Shown here piece by piece: positions 27,267 to 36,807 of a stretch of DNA of 64,000 bases (positions are counted from its first letter, which is position 1; the number at the start of each line of letters is the position of its first letter). The notes under the pieces are model-generated. The model saw nothing but the letters and a program-made list of their open reading frames with translations, had not been told where the DNA came from and did no database searches. The translations under genes and the position numbers were made by a program. Source of the DNA: Halomonas elongata DSM 2581 (GTDB taxonomy: Bacteria; Pseudomonadota; Gammaproteobacteria; Pseudomonadales; Halomonadaceae). Location of the stretch: the NCBI RefSeq assembly GCF_000196875.2, contig NC_014532.2, forward strand, positions 1,674,001 through 1,738,000, read 5' to 3'.

Positions 27267-29682
27267 GATCGGATCTCCTCGGGCTGGTGGCATCCTCGGC
27301 GTGCTGACGTCGCAGGGCCTCGGCGACCATCAGCACGCGCTCGGGCGTGGCCGGGGTGTCCAGCGCCGGGCTTTCACGGTAGTCGACCAGACTGGCCAGG
27401 GCGTCGCGCAGCGCCGACCAGACCGAGATGCCGAGCATGAAGGGTGGCTCGCCCACCGCCTTGGAACGATAGATGCTGGCCTGGGAATTGGGATGCCCCT
27501 GCAGCAGTTCGACGTTGAAGGTCGGCGGCAGGTCACCGAAGGCCGGGATCTTGTAGGTGGAAGGGCCGTCGGAGACCAGTCGTCCGGCGTCGTTCCACTT
27601 GAGCTCCTCGCTGGTCAGCCAACCCATGCCCTGGATGAAGGCGCCTTCGACCTGGCCGATGTCGATGGCCGGGTTAAGCGAGTCGCCGACGTCGTGGAGG
27701 ATGTCGGCACGGCTCAGTCGATACTCGCCGGAGAGGGTGTCGACCTCGACCTCGGCCACGGCGGCACCATGGGCGAAGTAGTAGAAGGGGCGGCCACGGC
27801 CGCTGGCACGGTCATAGTGGATCAGTGGCGTGGCGTAGAAGCCCTTCTCGGAGAGCGAGACGCGGCCCATGTAGGCGGCCTGGATCAATTCGCCCCAGGG
27901 AATGCGCTGTTCGCTCTCGCCAATGCCGGCCACCAGGTGACCGTCCTCCAGGCGCATGGCCTCGCGGTCGAGGCCACCGTTTTCACGGTCGAAATGCTCG
28001 GCGGCGAAATCGAACAGTCGCTCGCGCAGCTTGCTCGCCGCATCGCGGGCGGCCTGGCCATTGAGATCGGCGCCGCTGGAGGCGGCGGTGGGCGAGGTAT
28101 TGGGCACCTTGTCGGTGCGCGTGGCGCTGATGCGCACACGTTCCAGGTCGAGTCCGAGTTCCCGGGCCACCACCTGGCAGACCTTGGTGTGCAGGCCCTG
28201 GCCCATCTCGGTGCCACCATGGTTGATCATCACGCTGCCGTCGGTATAGACGAGCAACAGGGCACCGGCCTGGTTGAGATGCTGCACGGTGAAGGAGATG
28301 CCGAACTTCACCGGGGTCAGCGCCAGGCCTTTCTTGATGATCGGGCTGGTCGCATTGAAGGCGGTGATCTCGCGCCGGCGTTGCCAGTAGTCGCTGCTCG
28401 TTTCGAGCTGGTCGATGATGTCGTGCAGCAGGCTCAACTGCTCGACGCGTTGCCCGTAGTGGGTCACATCGCGGGCCGCTCCGCCGTCGTCCGCGGCGCG
28501 ATAGAGATTGCGCTTGCGGATGGTCAGCGGGTCCTCGCCGAGGTGACGGGCGATGTCGTCCATGGCCCGCTCGATGATCATCATGCCCTGGGGACCACCG
28601 AACCCCCGGAAGGCGGTGTTGGAGGCGGTGTTGGTCCGCGCTCGGTGGCCCGTGACCCGGGCATCGCCCAGCGAGTAGGCGTTGTCGGCATGGAACATGG
28701 CACGGTCGACCACGGCATCCGAGAGATCCGGCGAATAACCGCAGTCGCCGATGACGGTGATCTCGCCGCCGGCCAGCACGCCACGTTCGTCGAAACCGAG
28801 GCGATAGCGGTTGTGAAAGGGGTGGCGCTTGCCGGTGGCGCGGGTGTCCTCGGCGCGAGGCAGGCGCAGTTTGGCGGCTCGTCCGGTGCGCCGGGCGATG
28901 ATGGCGGCGATGCAGGCCCAGGGCGAGGCCTGGGTTTCCTTGCCGCCGAAGCCGCCGCCCATGCGACGCATCTCCATGGTGACGGCGTGGAAGGGGATGC
29001 CGAGCACCTCGGCGACCAGCTTCTGCGTCTCGCTGGGGTGCTGGTTGGAGGTGTAGACCATCACGCCTTCGTCTTCGCTTGGCACCACCAGGCAGGCCTG
29101 CCCCTCGAGATAGAAGTGCTCCTGTCCGCCGACGAACTGCTCGCCCTCGAGTCGGTGGGGCGCATCCGCCAGGGCATGCTGCCAGTCGCCGCGCTCCTGG
29201 ACATGGGTGGGCCGCACGAATTCCTCGCGCTCGGTGGCCGCCACCGGGTCGAGGCAGGCCGGGCGCTCGTCGATCTCGACCACCGCCTCCTTGACGGCCA
29301 GTCGCGCGGCCTTGTGGCTCTCGGCGGCGACCGCGAACAGACACTGGCCGACATAGCTGATCTCGTCGCTGGCGAAGATCGGATCGCCAGGGAACACCGG
29401 GCCGATGTCGGTATGGCCGGGTACGTCCGCCAGGGTGATGACGTCGACCACGCCGGGAGCGGACCTGACCTTCTCCAGATCCAGGCGATTGAGCCAGCCA
29501 TGGGCCACCGGCGACAGGCCGAGGGCAACGTGCAGGGTATCGGCCGGCGCCGGCTGGTCGTCGATATAGGCGGCCCGCCCGGTCACGTGCTTGATGGCGC
29601 TCTCATGGGCACGGGGCGCGCCGGCCGAGCCCTGGCGCTCGGTGGTGTCGGGTGAGGGGGAAAGCCTAGTGAGCGTACGCAT
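27253..29682 (-). CDS. xdhB: Xanthine dehydrogenase, molybdopterin-binding subunit (XdhB)
   Basis: This is the catalytic subunit that oxidises hypoxanthine to xanthine and xanthine to urate. The 809-residue protein has GGGFGGKETQ (242-251, carrying the active-site Gln), the substrate Arg in TAFRGFGGPQG, and the catalytic Glu in KAVGEPPFMLG near the C terminus. Domain order and length match bacterial two-subunit XDH. It overlaps xdhA by 17 nt and xdhC by 14 nt, so xdhA-xdhB-xdhC is a tightly coupled operon. Confidence 0.95.
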   Translation of the reverse strand: MRTLTRLSPSPDTTERQGSAGAPRAHESAIKHVTGRAAYIDDQPAPADTLHVALGLSPVAHGWLNRLDLEKVRSAPGVVDVITLADVPGHTDIGPVFPGDPIFASDEISYVGQCLFAVAAESHKAARLAVKEAVVEIDERPACLDPVAATEREEFVRPTHVQERGDWQHALADAPHRLEGEQFVGGQEHFYLEGQACLVVPSEDEGVMVYTSNQHPSETQKLVAEVLGIPFHAVTMEMRRMGGGFGGKETQASPWACIAAIIARRTGRAAKLRLPRAEDTRATGKRHPFHNRYRLGFDERGVLAGGEITVIGDCGYSPDLSDAVVDRAMFHADNAYSLGDARVTGHRARTNTASNTAFRGFGGPQGMMIIERAMDDIARHLGEDPLTIRKRNLYRAADDGGAARDVTHYGQRVEQLSLLHDIIDQLETSSDYWQRRREITAFNATSPIIKKGLALTPVKFGISFTVQHLNQAGALLLVYTDGSVMINHGGTEMGQGLHTKVCQVVARELGLDLERVRISATRTDKVPNTSPTAASSGADLNGQAARDAASKLRERLFDFAAEHFDRENGGLDREAMRLEDGHLVAGIGESEQRIPWGELIQAAYMGRVSLSEKGFYATPLIHYDRASGRGRPFYYFAHGAAVAEVEVDTLSGEYRLSRADILHDVGDSLNPAIDIGQVEGAFIQGMGWLTSEELKWNDAGRLVSDGPSTYKIPAFGDLPPTFNVELLQGHPNSQASIYRSKAVGEPPFMLGISVWSALRDALASLVDYRESPALDTPATPERVLMVAEALRRQHAEDATSPRRSDHAPA

Positions 29683-31171
29683 CGAGAGTCACCTTGGTCG
29701 CAGGATTGTTGTTGTCACTGTCGTGGTTCGGTGTCGCCTCGGCGGCGTGCATGTCGGCCTCGATCATCAGGCGCAGGCGTTCGAGCATGTTGCCGGCGGC
29801 GGTGCGGCGGTATTCGGCACTGCCGCGTACATCGCTCATCGGTGTCAACTCCTCGCCCAGCACCGCGCGGGCGGCGGCGAAGACGGCGGGCTCGGGCGCT
29901 CGCCCTTCCAGGGCGGCCTCGGTCTCGGTGGCGCGTCGCGGGATGGCGGCCATGCCACCGAAACCCAGGCGGACGTCACGCATCACGCCATCCTCGAGCC
30001 GCCAGGCGAAGGCGGCGAGCACCGCCGAGATGTCGTCCTCTCGGCGTTTGGACAACTTCCATACCTTGAGATTCTGCGCCGGTGTCGGGCGCGGGAGGAA
30101 GATGGCGGCGATGAACTCGTTTTCGCCCAGGGCCGTCTTGCGGTAATCGAGGAAGAAATCCGACAGCGGCAGCTCGCGAGCGCCATCCGGGCCGTCCAGG
30201 CGCAGCCGGGCATCCAGGGCCAGCAGTACCGGCGGGGTGTCGCCGATGGGGGAGGCGTTGGCGATGTTGCCGCCCAGGGTGCCGCGGTTGCGGATCTGCG
30301 ACGAGGCGAAGCGGTGCATCAAGTGCTCGAAGGCCGGATAGTGCTCGGCGAGCAGCGGGGTCATGTCGGCGAGGGTCACCGCCGCGCCGATCCACCAGCC
30401 GTCCGGGGTCTCGTCGATGGTGGTGAGTTCGGCCACCTGTCGCACATCGATGATGTCGTCGAGTGGCTTGAGCTGCTGCGTGGTTTCCAGCCACAGGTCG
30501 GTACCGCCGGCCACCAGGCGTGCCTTCGGGCGTCGACGCTTCAGGTCGCGCAGGGCGGCGATATCCTGGGGTGCGACGTAGTGACCGGCGGTGGTCGGCT
30601 CGCCGCCGTCGGGGCGGCGCAGCCAGGCGACATTGCTGCCCAGATGGGGCTCGTCGGCCCAGGCGGGGCGGACGTCGGGATAGTCGGCCATGCTGAGCGC
30701 GGCATCGCGGATCGGACGATAGCCGGTGCAGCGACACAGGTTGCCACCCAGCGCCGCCTCGAGGCGCTCCTGGGTCAGCGGGGCGGGGGCGCGGCGCTGT
30801 TCTTCATGCAGGGTGAACAGCGACATCACGATGCCCGGCGTGCAGAATCCGCACTGGCTGCCGTGGTGGTCGACCATGGCGGCCTGGGCCGGATGCAACT
30901 CGTCGCCTCGCGCCAGCCCTTCCACGGTGACCAGATGGCAGCCGTCGATCTGGTGGGCGGGCAGGATGCAGGCGTTGGCGTTGCGATAGACCAGCTCGCC
31001 CAGGGCGTCCGGCTCGCCGATGGCCACGGTGCAGGCGCCGCAGTCACCGGAGGCGCAGCCTTCCTTGGTCCCGGTTCGCCCGAGATGCACGCGCAGCAAT
31101 TCGAGCAGGCTGGTGTCGGCGGCGACGTCGCTGCAGCGGCGTCGCTCGCCATTCAGGTAGAAGTCGATCAT
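29666..31171 (-). CDS. xdhA: Xanthine dehydrogenase, 2Fe-2S/FAD subunit (XdhA)
   Basis: This electron-transfer subunit moves electrons from XdhB to NAD. The 501-residue protein has a plant-type 2Fe-2S set (C39, C44, C47, C68), a second alpha-helical cluster set (C107, C110, C146, C148) and a CO-dehydrogenase-like FAD domain from about 180 (VAGGTDLWLE, RNRGTLGGNIANASPIGD). The start at 31169-31171 (MIDFYLNGE) is standard. A RutR-type operator lies 53 bp upstream, between xdhA and the divergent TetR gene. Confidence 0.95.
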   Translation of the reverse strand: MIDFYLNGERRRCSDVAADTSLLELLRVHLGRTGTKEGCASGDCGACTVAIGEPDALGELVYRNANACILPAHQIDGCHLVTVEGLARGDELHPAQAAMVDHHGSQCGFCTPGIVMSLFTLHEEQRRAPAPLTQERLEAALGGNLCRCTGYRPIRDAALSMADYPDVRPAWADEPHLGSNVAWLRRPDGGEPTTAGHYVAPQDIAALRDLKRRRPKARLVAGGTDLWLETTQQLKPLDDIIDVRQVAELTTIDETPDGWWIGAAVTLADMTPLLAEHYPAFEHLMHRFASSQIRNRGTLGGNIANASPIGDTPPVLLALDARLRLDGPDGARELPLSDFFLDYRKTALGENEFIAAIFLPRPTPAQNLKVWKLSKRREDDISAVLAAFAWRLEDGVMRDVRLGFGGMAAIPRRATETEAALEGRAPEPAVFAAARAVLGEELTPMSDVRGSAEYRRTAAGNMLERLRLMIEADMHAAEATPNHDSDNNNPATKVTLDAYAH

Positions 31172-31221
31172 GGCCGGCTCCGTTTGTCGTTGTATCGGAT
31201 AAAGCACGTGATACTTCAATT

Positions 31222-31239
31222 CTTGACCATGTGGTCAGC
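31222..31239. promoter_or_regulatory. RutR-type operator in the xdhA/tetR intergenic region
   Basis: CTTGACCATGTGGTCAGC contains the palindrome TGACCATGTGGTCA and matches the E. coli RutR consensus TTGACCAnnTGGTCAA at all but the last position. It lies between divergent xdhA and the RutR-like gene. A second TGACC-N4-GGTCA site precedes the purine permease gene. Confidence 0.75.
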
Positions 31240-31367
31240 TTTGGCAAGTCCCAGTTCGCTTTTTTCGAGTCTCCCGTTGCGTTTTCCACCCAGGGCGAAT
31301 TGCCTGCGCTGCGGCTGTCAGGCAAGCTCATGGCCCCAAACACCTGTCGTCGAGCTGATGAGACTTC

Positions 31368-32024
31368 ATGGCCAAGGCAATGCAGTACAGCGAACAAGAG
31401 GGCGGCGCCATCCGCCAACGCAACGAGAAGGCGATCATGGCGGCGGCGGAACGCGTTTTCGCGCGGCATGGTTATCGCGGCGCCAGCCTGCAGGAAATCG
31501 CCGAGCAGGCCGAGCTTCCCAAGTCCAACGTCCTCTATTACATGGGCAGCAAGCGCAAGCTTTACGTGCGCCTGCTTGAACGCATGATGGCGCGCTGGAA
31601 CGCCATGCTCGATGACATCTCGGCCGAGGACGATCCCGCCGAGGTGCTCTCTGCCTTCATTCGCTCCAAGATGCAGATGTCGCGGCGTCACCCGGAAGGG
31701 TCGCGGCTGTTCGCCAGCGAGATTCTCGGCGGCGCGCCTTTCCTCCAGGAGTACCTGCGTGGCGAGCTGCGCGAATGGGTGCAGAGCCGCGCGGCGGTGT
31801 TCCGGGAGTGGGCCGAGCGGGGCCTGATGGACCCGGTCGACCCGGTCTGGCTGATCTTCTTGATCTGGTCGTCCACCCAGCACTACGCGGACTTCGAGGC
31901 CCAGGTGCTTGGCATCACCGGGCGCGAGGCGCTGGGTGACGACGATCTCGAGGAGATCACGCGTTTTCTGACCCGGGTGGTTCTGAAGGGCTGTGGGGTG
32001 CGCCACCCTGAACCCGTCACTTAG
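31368..32024 (+). CDS. TetR-family regulator, RutR-like
   Basis: This 218-residue repressor has an N-terminal TetR helix-turn-helix (about 18-65: IMAAAERVFARHGYRGASL, IAEQAELPKSNVLYYMGSK, LYVRLLERMMARW) and a C-terminal domain with SRLFASEILGGAPFLQEYL and WLIFLIWSSTQHYADFEAQV, as in E. coli RutR (YcdC), which senses uracil/thymine. Two RutR-like operators flank the locus, at xdhA and at the AzgA-type permease, so it probably controls purine oxidation and uptake. The ligand may be a purine rather than uracil. The TAG stop is shared with the repeat at 32023. Confidence 0.85.
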   Translation: MAKAMQYSEQEGGAIRQRNEKAIMAAAERVFARHGYRGASLQEIAEQAELPKSNVLYYMGSKRKLYVRLLERMMARWNAMLDDISAEDDPAEVLSAFIRSKMQMSRRHPEGSRLFASEILGGAPFLQEYLRGELREWVQSRAAVFREWAERGLMDPVDPVWLIFLIWSSTQHYADFEAQVLGITGREALGDDDLEEITRFLTRVVLKGCGVRHPEPVT

Positions 32025-32214
32025 AGGGTGTTTACAAATTACTGCGCTCGACCATACAGCGTTGAAATCCGGCTCGAAGTGCTCATTTAGTGCGGCTAAA
32101 CTCCGCATTCTCGCCGAATTTCGCCTTGTGACCCACATGGATGTGGGAAATGCGTTGGCCCGCCGGGAGCGGGCCTAGCCCTGGCCATCGCTCGTGACTT
32201 TTGTAAACCCCTCT
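32023..32214 (+). repeat. Hairpin repeat element, copy 3 (long form)
   Basis: This 192-bp copy is very similar to the one at 4486, including the extra two-hairpin segment (CCCACAT-GG-ATGTGGG and GGCCCGC/GCGGGCC). It begins on the middle base of the upstream TAG stop. The left end AGAGGGTGTTTACAAA is intact; the right end has lost a base or two (TTTGTAAACCCCTCT). It fills the gap between the convergent TetR and permease genes, where a terminator is expected. Confidence 0.88.
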
Positions 32215-32234
32215 TCGTCAGATGGTTTCTTCGT

Positions 32235-33608
32235 TTACTGGGTGGTCAGCAGCATCAACACGGCCAGGGCCGCCGTGACCCACATGGCCGGCTTGATCTC
32301 GCGCACCTTGCCGGTCAGCGCCTTGATCAGCACGAAGCTCATGAAGCCGAAGGCGATACCCAGGGTGATCGAGTAGGTCAACGGCATCAGGATGATGGCC
32401 AGAAAGGCCGGGAAGGCCTGGTCGAAATGGCTCCAGTCGATCTTGCTGATCGGCGTCATCATGAATAGCCCGACCAGCACCAGTGCCGGGGCGGTGGCGA
32501 TGCCGGGCACCAGCGACAGCAGCGGCGAGAGGAACAGGAAGGGCAGGAAGAGGATCGCGATCACCACCGCCACCAGGCCGGTGCGCCCGCCCTGGGCGAC
32601 CCCCGCGCCGGATTCGATGAAGGTCTGGGCGGCGCTGGTACCGAGCGGTGCCGCGATCATCGAGGCGAAGGCATCCACGGTCATCGAGCGCTTGAGATTG
32701 CGCGGGTTGCCTTCTTCGTCCTTGAGATCGGCGGATTCGGAAAGCGCCATGAAGCAGGACAGGGCATCGAAGAAGTTGGTGAACAGCATCACGAAGATAA
32801 ACGGCAGGTAAGCGACCTTCAGTGCGCCGATGACGTCGACCTTGAGGACCGCGCCAAAGTCGGGCCAGGCGGCCAGGCCGTTCCAGGCCACCATCACCTC
32901 GTCGCCCCAGAACCGGCCCATGGGGGCGGCCATCAGGGTGGTCAGGGCGATGCCCATGATCAGGGCGCCGTTGAAGCGCAGGATCACGAAAATGGCCGTG
33001 GCCACCAGGCCGAGGAAGAAGGTGACCAGGCTGGCGTCGATGGTGCCAAGCGATACCAGGGTGGCATCGCTGCCGACGATGAAGCCGGCGTTCTTCAGCC
33101 CGATGAAGGTGATGAACAGGCCGATGCCGCAGGTGATGGCGTAACGCAGCGACAGCGGGATGGCCTCGATGACCGCCCGGCGCACGTTGAACAGTGCCAG
33201 AGTGGCGAACAGCACCCCGGACCAGAACACGCAGCCCAGCGCCACCTCCCAGGACAGGCCGGCGCCCATCACCAGCGTATAGGTGAACAGCGCATTCATG
33301 CCCATGCCCGGTGCCACCAGGATCGGGTTGCGCGCATAGAGGCCCATGGCCAGGCTGCTCATGAAGCTGATCAGCACTGTCGCCGAGAGGGCGGAGGCAA
33401 AGGGAATGCCGGCATCGGAAAGGATCGCCGGATTGACCACGATGATATACATGCCGGCCAGGAAGGTGGCGATGCCGGCGAGGATCTCGGTCTTCAGGTT
33501 GGAGCCTCGGCGGCTGACGCCGAACCAGCGGTCGAGGGGAGGCAGGTCCTCCCGGTGGGACACGGTCGAGCGCGAGCCCCCGATGGGGCGGGTGGTGGAC
33601 TGTTGCAT
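32235..33608 (-). CDS. NCS2 purine permease, AzgA type (hypoxanthine/guanine/adenine)
   Basis: This 457-residue, 12-14 TM proton symporter of the AzgA branch of NCS2 has NPAILSDAGIPF, APGMGMNALFTY, the FTNFFDALSCFMALSESADL segment and GTSAAQTFIESGAGVAQGGRTGL, all family signatures. The start MQQSTTRP at 33606-33608 fits the family. The neighbourhood (xdhABC, guaD) argues for import of purine bases. A TGACC-N4-GGTCA operator 50 bp upstream links it to the RutR-like regulator. Confidence 0.9.
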   Translation of the reverse strand: MQQSTTRPIGGSRSTVSHREDLPPLDRWFGVSRRGSNLKTEILAGIATFLAGMYIIVVNPAILSDAGIPFASALSATVLISFMSSLAMGLYARNPILVAPGMGMNALFTYTLVMGAGLSWEVALGCVFWSGVLFATLALFNVRRAVIEAIPLSLRYAITCGIGLFITFIGLKNAGFIVGSDATLVSLGTIDASLVTFFLGLVATAIFVILRFNGALIMGIALTTLMAAPMGRFWGDEVMVAWNGLAAWPDFGAVLKVDVIGALKVAYLPFIFVMLFTNFFDALSCFMALSESADLKDEEGNPRNLKRSMTVDAFASMIAAPLGTSAAQTFIESGAGVAQGGRTGLVAVVIAILFLPFLFLSPLLSLVPGIATAPALVLVGLFMMTPISKIDWSHFDQAFPAFLAIILMPLTYSITLGIAFGFMSFVLIKALTGKVREIKPAMWVTAALAVLMLLTTQ

Positions 33609-33657
33609 ACCATTGAACCCTGTTTGTTGTTGTGGGCTGAATGCCAGACTGTCATTT

Positions 33658-33675
33658 CCTGACCTTTTGGTCAGG
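33658..33675. promoter_or_regulatory. RutR-type operator upstream of the purine permease
   Basis: CCTGACCTTTTGGTCAGG is a perfect palindrome (7-bp arms, TTTT centre) sharing TGACC-N4-GGTCA with the site at 31222. It lies 50 bp from the permease start and about 95 bp from the divergent hrpB start. Confidence 0.7.
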
Positions 33676-33767
33676 ATGCCGACAGCCAAGCCTAGAACTG
33701 CTGACGCAGCTTGGCAAGTGTGCTTTGCTCGCTCGCCGATTCGTTCAGCGCATCCCAAGGACACGAT

Positions 33768-36242
33768 ATGCCGAACACGACGCGCAACGACGCCGACGAA
33801 TCCACCGCGATGACGCTGCCCATCGAGGCACGGTTGGAAGCGATTCGTGAGGCGTTGCATGACCACCCGAGCGCCATGCTGGTGGCCGAGCCCGGTGCCG
33901 GCAAGACCACGCGAGTGCCGCTGGCATTGCTCGATGCAAAATGGTGTCGTGGACAGCGCCTGCTGCTGCTCGAGCCGCGTCGTGTCGCTGCGCGTCTGGC
34001 CGCTGCCCGCATGGCCGAGACCCTGTCCGAGCCGGTGGGGCAGACGGTGGGCGTGCGCATGCGCGGCGAATCACGGGTCAGCGAACGGACGCGACTCGAG
34101 GTGGTCACCCAGGGCGTGTTGACGCGCATGTTGCAGGAAGATCCGCTCCTGGAAGGTGTTGCAGGCATCATCTTCGACGAATTTCATGAGCGAAGTCTCG
34201 ATGCCGACCTGGGATTGGCCCTGGCGCTGGATGCCCAGACCGTGCGCGATGACCTGCGCCTGCTGGTGATGTCGGCCACGCTTGACGTCGAGGCGCTGAC
34301 GGCGGCCCTGGGGGCCGGGACACCGGTGATCGATTGCCCCGGACGCCAGTATCCGGTCGTCACGCGTTATCGGCCGCCCGGCGCCCGCCTCGAGGCGGAG
34401 CGTCATCAGGCGGCGGTCGTCGAGGAAGCCCTGGCCAGTGAGGACGGCGACATTCTGGTGATTCTGCCGGGCGTCGGCGAGATTCGGCGTCTGGGACGAC
34501 GGCTCGCCGAACGCCTGGCGTCGTCGGTCGTGATCCACGAACTGCATGGCCGAATGCCGCTGGCGGCGCAGCGTCAGGCGCTGGTGCCGGATGCCGAAGG
34601 GCGTCGCCGGGTGGTGCTGGCCACCGCCATTGCCGAATCCAGCGTGACCGTCGACGGTGTGCGTCAGATCATCGATGCCGGTCGCGAGCGACTGCCGGTT
34701 CATCAAGTGCGTACTGGCCTCACGCGACTCGAGACGCGGCGGGTCAATCGAGCCAGCGCCGATCAACGCCGCGGTCGCGCCGGCCGCCAGGCTCCTGGCG
34801 TCTGCTATCGCCTGTGGTCGGAAGAACAGCCCCTGGCAGCGGATCGCGAGCCGGAGATTCGCCAGAGCGACCTGATGCCGCTGGCCTTCGAGCTGGCTCG
34901 CTGGGGCATCACCGAACCGGCGGCTCTGACCTGGGTGACACCGCCGGCCCCGGCGGCGTTGGCAGCGGGGCGCGCTGGCCTGGTACGGCTCGGCGTGCTG
35001 GATGACGCGCATCGCCTGACCCGCTTCGGCAACGCCTGCGCACGCTGGCCGGTGCATCCGCGCATGGCGGTGATGCTGGAAAGGGCCGGGCAACTCGAGG
35101 CCAGTGCCCTGGCCTGTGGCCTGGTGGCCCTGCTAGAGGGCGGCGCTGGCGACGACGAACGCGATCTCGGCGAGGCCCTGCAACGCCGCTTCGCCTCGTC
35201 GGGAGACCATCGCCGTTGGCGACGCGATGTCGAGCGGCTGGCAACCATCGCCAGGGTGGGCCTGGAGACGCCGGACATGGCAGCGCTCGGCGAGCTGCTG
35301 GCCCTGGCCTGGCCGGAACGTATCGCCCAGTGCATCGAACCGGGGCGCTTCCGGTTGGCATCGGGCGGTCAGGCGCGATTGCCCGAGACGCACGCCCTGG
35401 CCCACGCGCCGCTGCTGGTGGCGGCGGAACTCGACGGCGAGCAGGGCGGTGGCCGCATCTTCCGCGCCGCCGAGCTCTCGGTTGCCGGCCTCGAGTCGCT
35501 ATACCCCGAGGCACGGCAATGGCGGGATCACCTGGAATGGTCCGATGCCCGGGGCGAACTCGTTGGAGAGCGTCGTCGCGGCCTGGGAGCCGTGATACTC
35601 GAGCGTGGTCCCCTGCATGACAAGCCGCCGGAGGCGGTGCGCCGTGCCTTGCTGGAGGCCCTGGCGCGGCGCGGCGAGCTGCCGTTCGGTGACGAGGCCG
35701 AACAGCTGCGCGGCCGGGTGGCGCTGCTGCGTCGTCATCTCGGCGATGCCTGGCCGGATTGGTCCGACGAGACTCTGCTGGCGACGCTGGATACCTGGCT
35801 CGGGCCTTACCTGGACGGCATCAAGCGGCTCGATGAGGTGGCGCGGCTGCCGTTCGAGCGGATCCTGCTGGATCGCCTCGACTGGTCGTTGCGGGCCCGG
35901 CTGGACGAACTGGCTCCCAGCCGGCTCGAGGTGCCCAGCGGATCACGGATTCGGCTGGATTATCGCGGCGAGACACCGGTTCTGGCGGTGAAGCTGCAGG
36001 AAGTGTTCGGCTGGCAGCAGACACCACGACTGGTGGAGGGCCGGGTCGCGCCACGTCTGCATCTGCTGTCGCCGGCGCGGCGTCCCCTGCAGGTGACCGA
36101 GGACCTGGCCAGCTTCTGGGCCAATGGTTACCCCGAGGTACGCAAGGAAATGCGCGGTCGCTATCCCAAGCATCCTTGGCCGGAGGATCCGCTGACATCA
36201 CCCGCCACGGCGCGGACCAAGCGGCACGGCTCCGGACGGTGA
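33768..36242 (+). CDS. hrpB: ATP-dependent helicase HrpB (DEAH/RHA family)
   Basis: This 824-residue superfamily 2 helicase has Walker A GAGKTT (43-48), DEFH at 137-140 in place of DEAH, SATLD, and motif VI QRRGRAGR. Helicase, HA2-like and the HrpB-specific C-terminal domain (TRLVEGRVAPRLHLLSPARRPLQVTEDLASFW) follow in order. The C-terminal domain separates HrpB from HrpA. Its cellular role is poorly known. ATG 33768 follows CCAAGGA; an internal ATG at 33810 is less likely. Confidence 0.93.
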   Translation: MPNTTRNDADESTAMTLPIEARLEAIREALHDHPSAMLVAEPGAGKTTRVPLALLDAKWCRGQRLLLLEPRRVAARLAAARMAETLSEPVGQTVGVRMRGESRVSERTRLEVVTQGVLTRMLQEDPLLEGVAGIIFDEFHERSLDADLGLALALDAQTVRDDLRLLVMSATLDVEALTAALGAGTPVIDCPGRQYPVVTRYRPPGARLEAERHQAAVVEEALASEDGDILVILPGVGEIRRLGRRLAERLASSVVIHELHGRMPLAAQRQALVPDAEGRRRVVLATAIAESSVTVDGVRQIIDAGRERLPVHQVRTGLTRLETRRVNRASADQRRGRAGRQAPGVCYRLWSEEQPLAADREPEIRQSDLMPLAFELARWGITEPAALTWVTPPAPAALAAGRAGLVRLGVLDDAHRLTRFGNACARWPVHPRMAVMLERAGQLEASALACGLVALLEGGAGDDERDLGEALQRRFASSGDHRRWRRDVERLATIARVGLETPDMAALGELLALAWPERIAQCIEPGRFRLASGGQARLPETHALAHAPLLVAAELDGEQGGGRIFRAAELSVAGLESLYPEARQWRDHLEWSDARGELVGERRRGLGAVILERGPLHDKPPEAVRRALLEALARRGELPFGDEAEQLRGRVALLRRHLGDAWPDWSDETLLATLDTWLGPYLDGIKRLDEVARLPFERILLDRLDWSLRARLDELAPSRLEVPSGSRIRLDYRGETPVLAVKLQEVFGWQQTPRLVEGRVAPRLHLLSPARRPLQVTEDLASFWANGYPEVRKEMRGRYPKHPWPEDPLTSPATARTKRHGSGR

Positions 36243-36299
36243 GAAAATGAAGCTCGATGGGTATGATGACGCCCTCGATACGAACCGGGAGGCCCGACG

Positions 36300-36752
36300 A
36301 TGAACGATTCCCGCTGTCCCTGCGGCACCGGCCGCGCGCTCGCCGAATGCTGCGGGCACTATCATGAGGGCGCTTTGGCGCCGACGCCGGAGGCGCTGAT
36401 GCGCGCCCGGTTCAGCGCCTTCGCGCTGGGCCGCAACGACTACCTGCTGGCCACCTGGCACCCGGATTTTCGGCCGGCGAGCCTGCCCGATGAAGACCCG
36501 ACTGAGTGGGTACGCCTGGAGATCGTCGACACCGCGACGCAGGACGATCAGGGGCGCGTGCACTTCCGCGCCACCTTCCGCGAAGGGCGCCGCTGGGGTG
36601 TGCTGCAGGAAGATTCCAATTTCAGCCGGCACGAAGGGCAGTGGTGCTATGTCGATGGTGAGCCACGCGTCATGCGTCTCAAACCCGGCCGCAACGATCC
36701 CTGTCCCTGTGGCAGCGGGAAGAAGGGCAAACAGTGCTGCATTCGGGGCTGA
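36300..36752 (+). CDS. YchJ-family protein with two SEC-C motifs
   Basis: This 150-residue protein has SEC-C zinc motifs at both ends (CPCGTGRALAECCGHYH at 6-22 and DPCPCGSGKKGKQCC at 133-147) around a YchJ NTF2-like domain (ALMRARFSAFALGRNDYLLATWH). Length and layout match E. coli YchJ. Its function is unknown; SEC-C motifs in other proteins bind zinc and partners such as SecB or ribosomes. It is 57 bp after hrpB and may be on the same transcript. Confidence 0.9.
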   Translation: MNDSRCPCGTGRALAECCGHYHEGALAPTPEALMRARFSAFALGRNDYLLATWHPDFRPASLPDEDPTEWVRLEIVDTATQDDQGRVHFRATFREGRRWGVLQEDSNFSRHEGQWCYVDGEPRVMRLKPGRNDPCPCGSGKKGKQCCIRG

Positions 36753-36807
36753 GTCAATCCGGTGGATGGCGCTTGAGCGGTTCTTCAAGGCGGTTTAGTA
36801 TCCGCGC

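Noticed and set aside
27121..29655. A plus-strand open frame of 844 codons opposite xdhB
   Set aside because: It is an antisense shadow; xdhB on the other strand has complete catalytic motifs and overlapping operon neighbours.
88..32214. Intact insertion sequences at the repeat elements
   Set aside because: No copy contains a transposase frame, and the longest is 193 bp. They are non-autonomous or not transposons at all.
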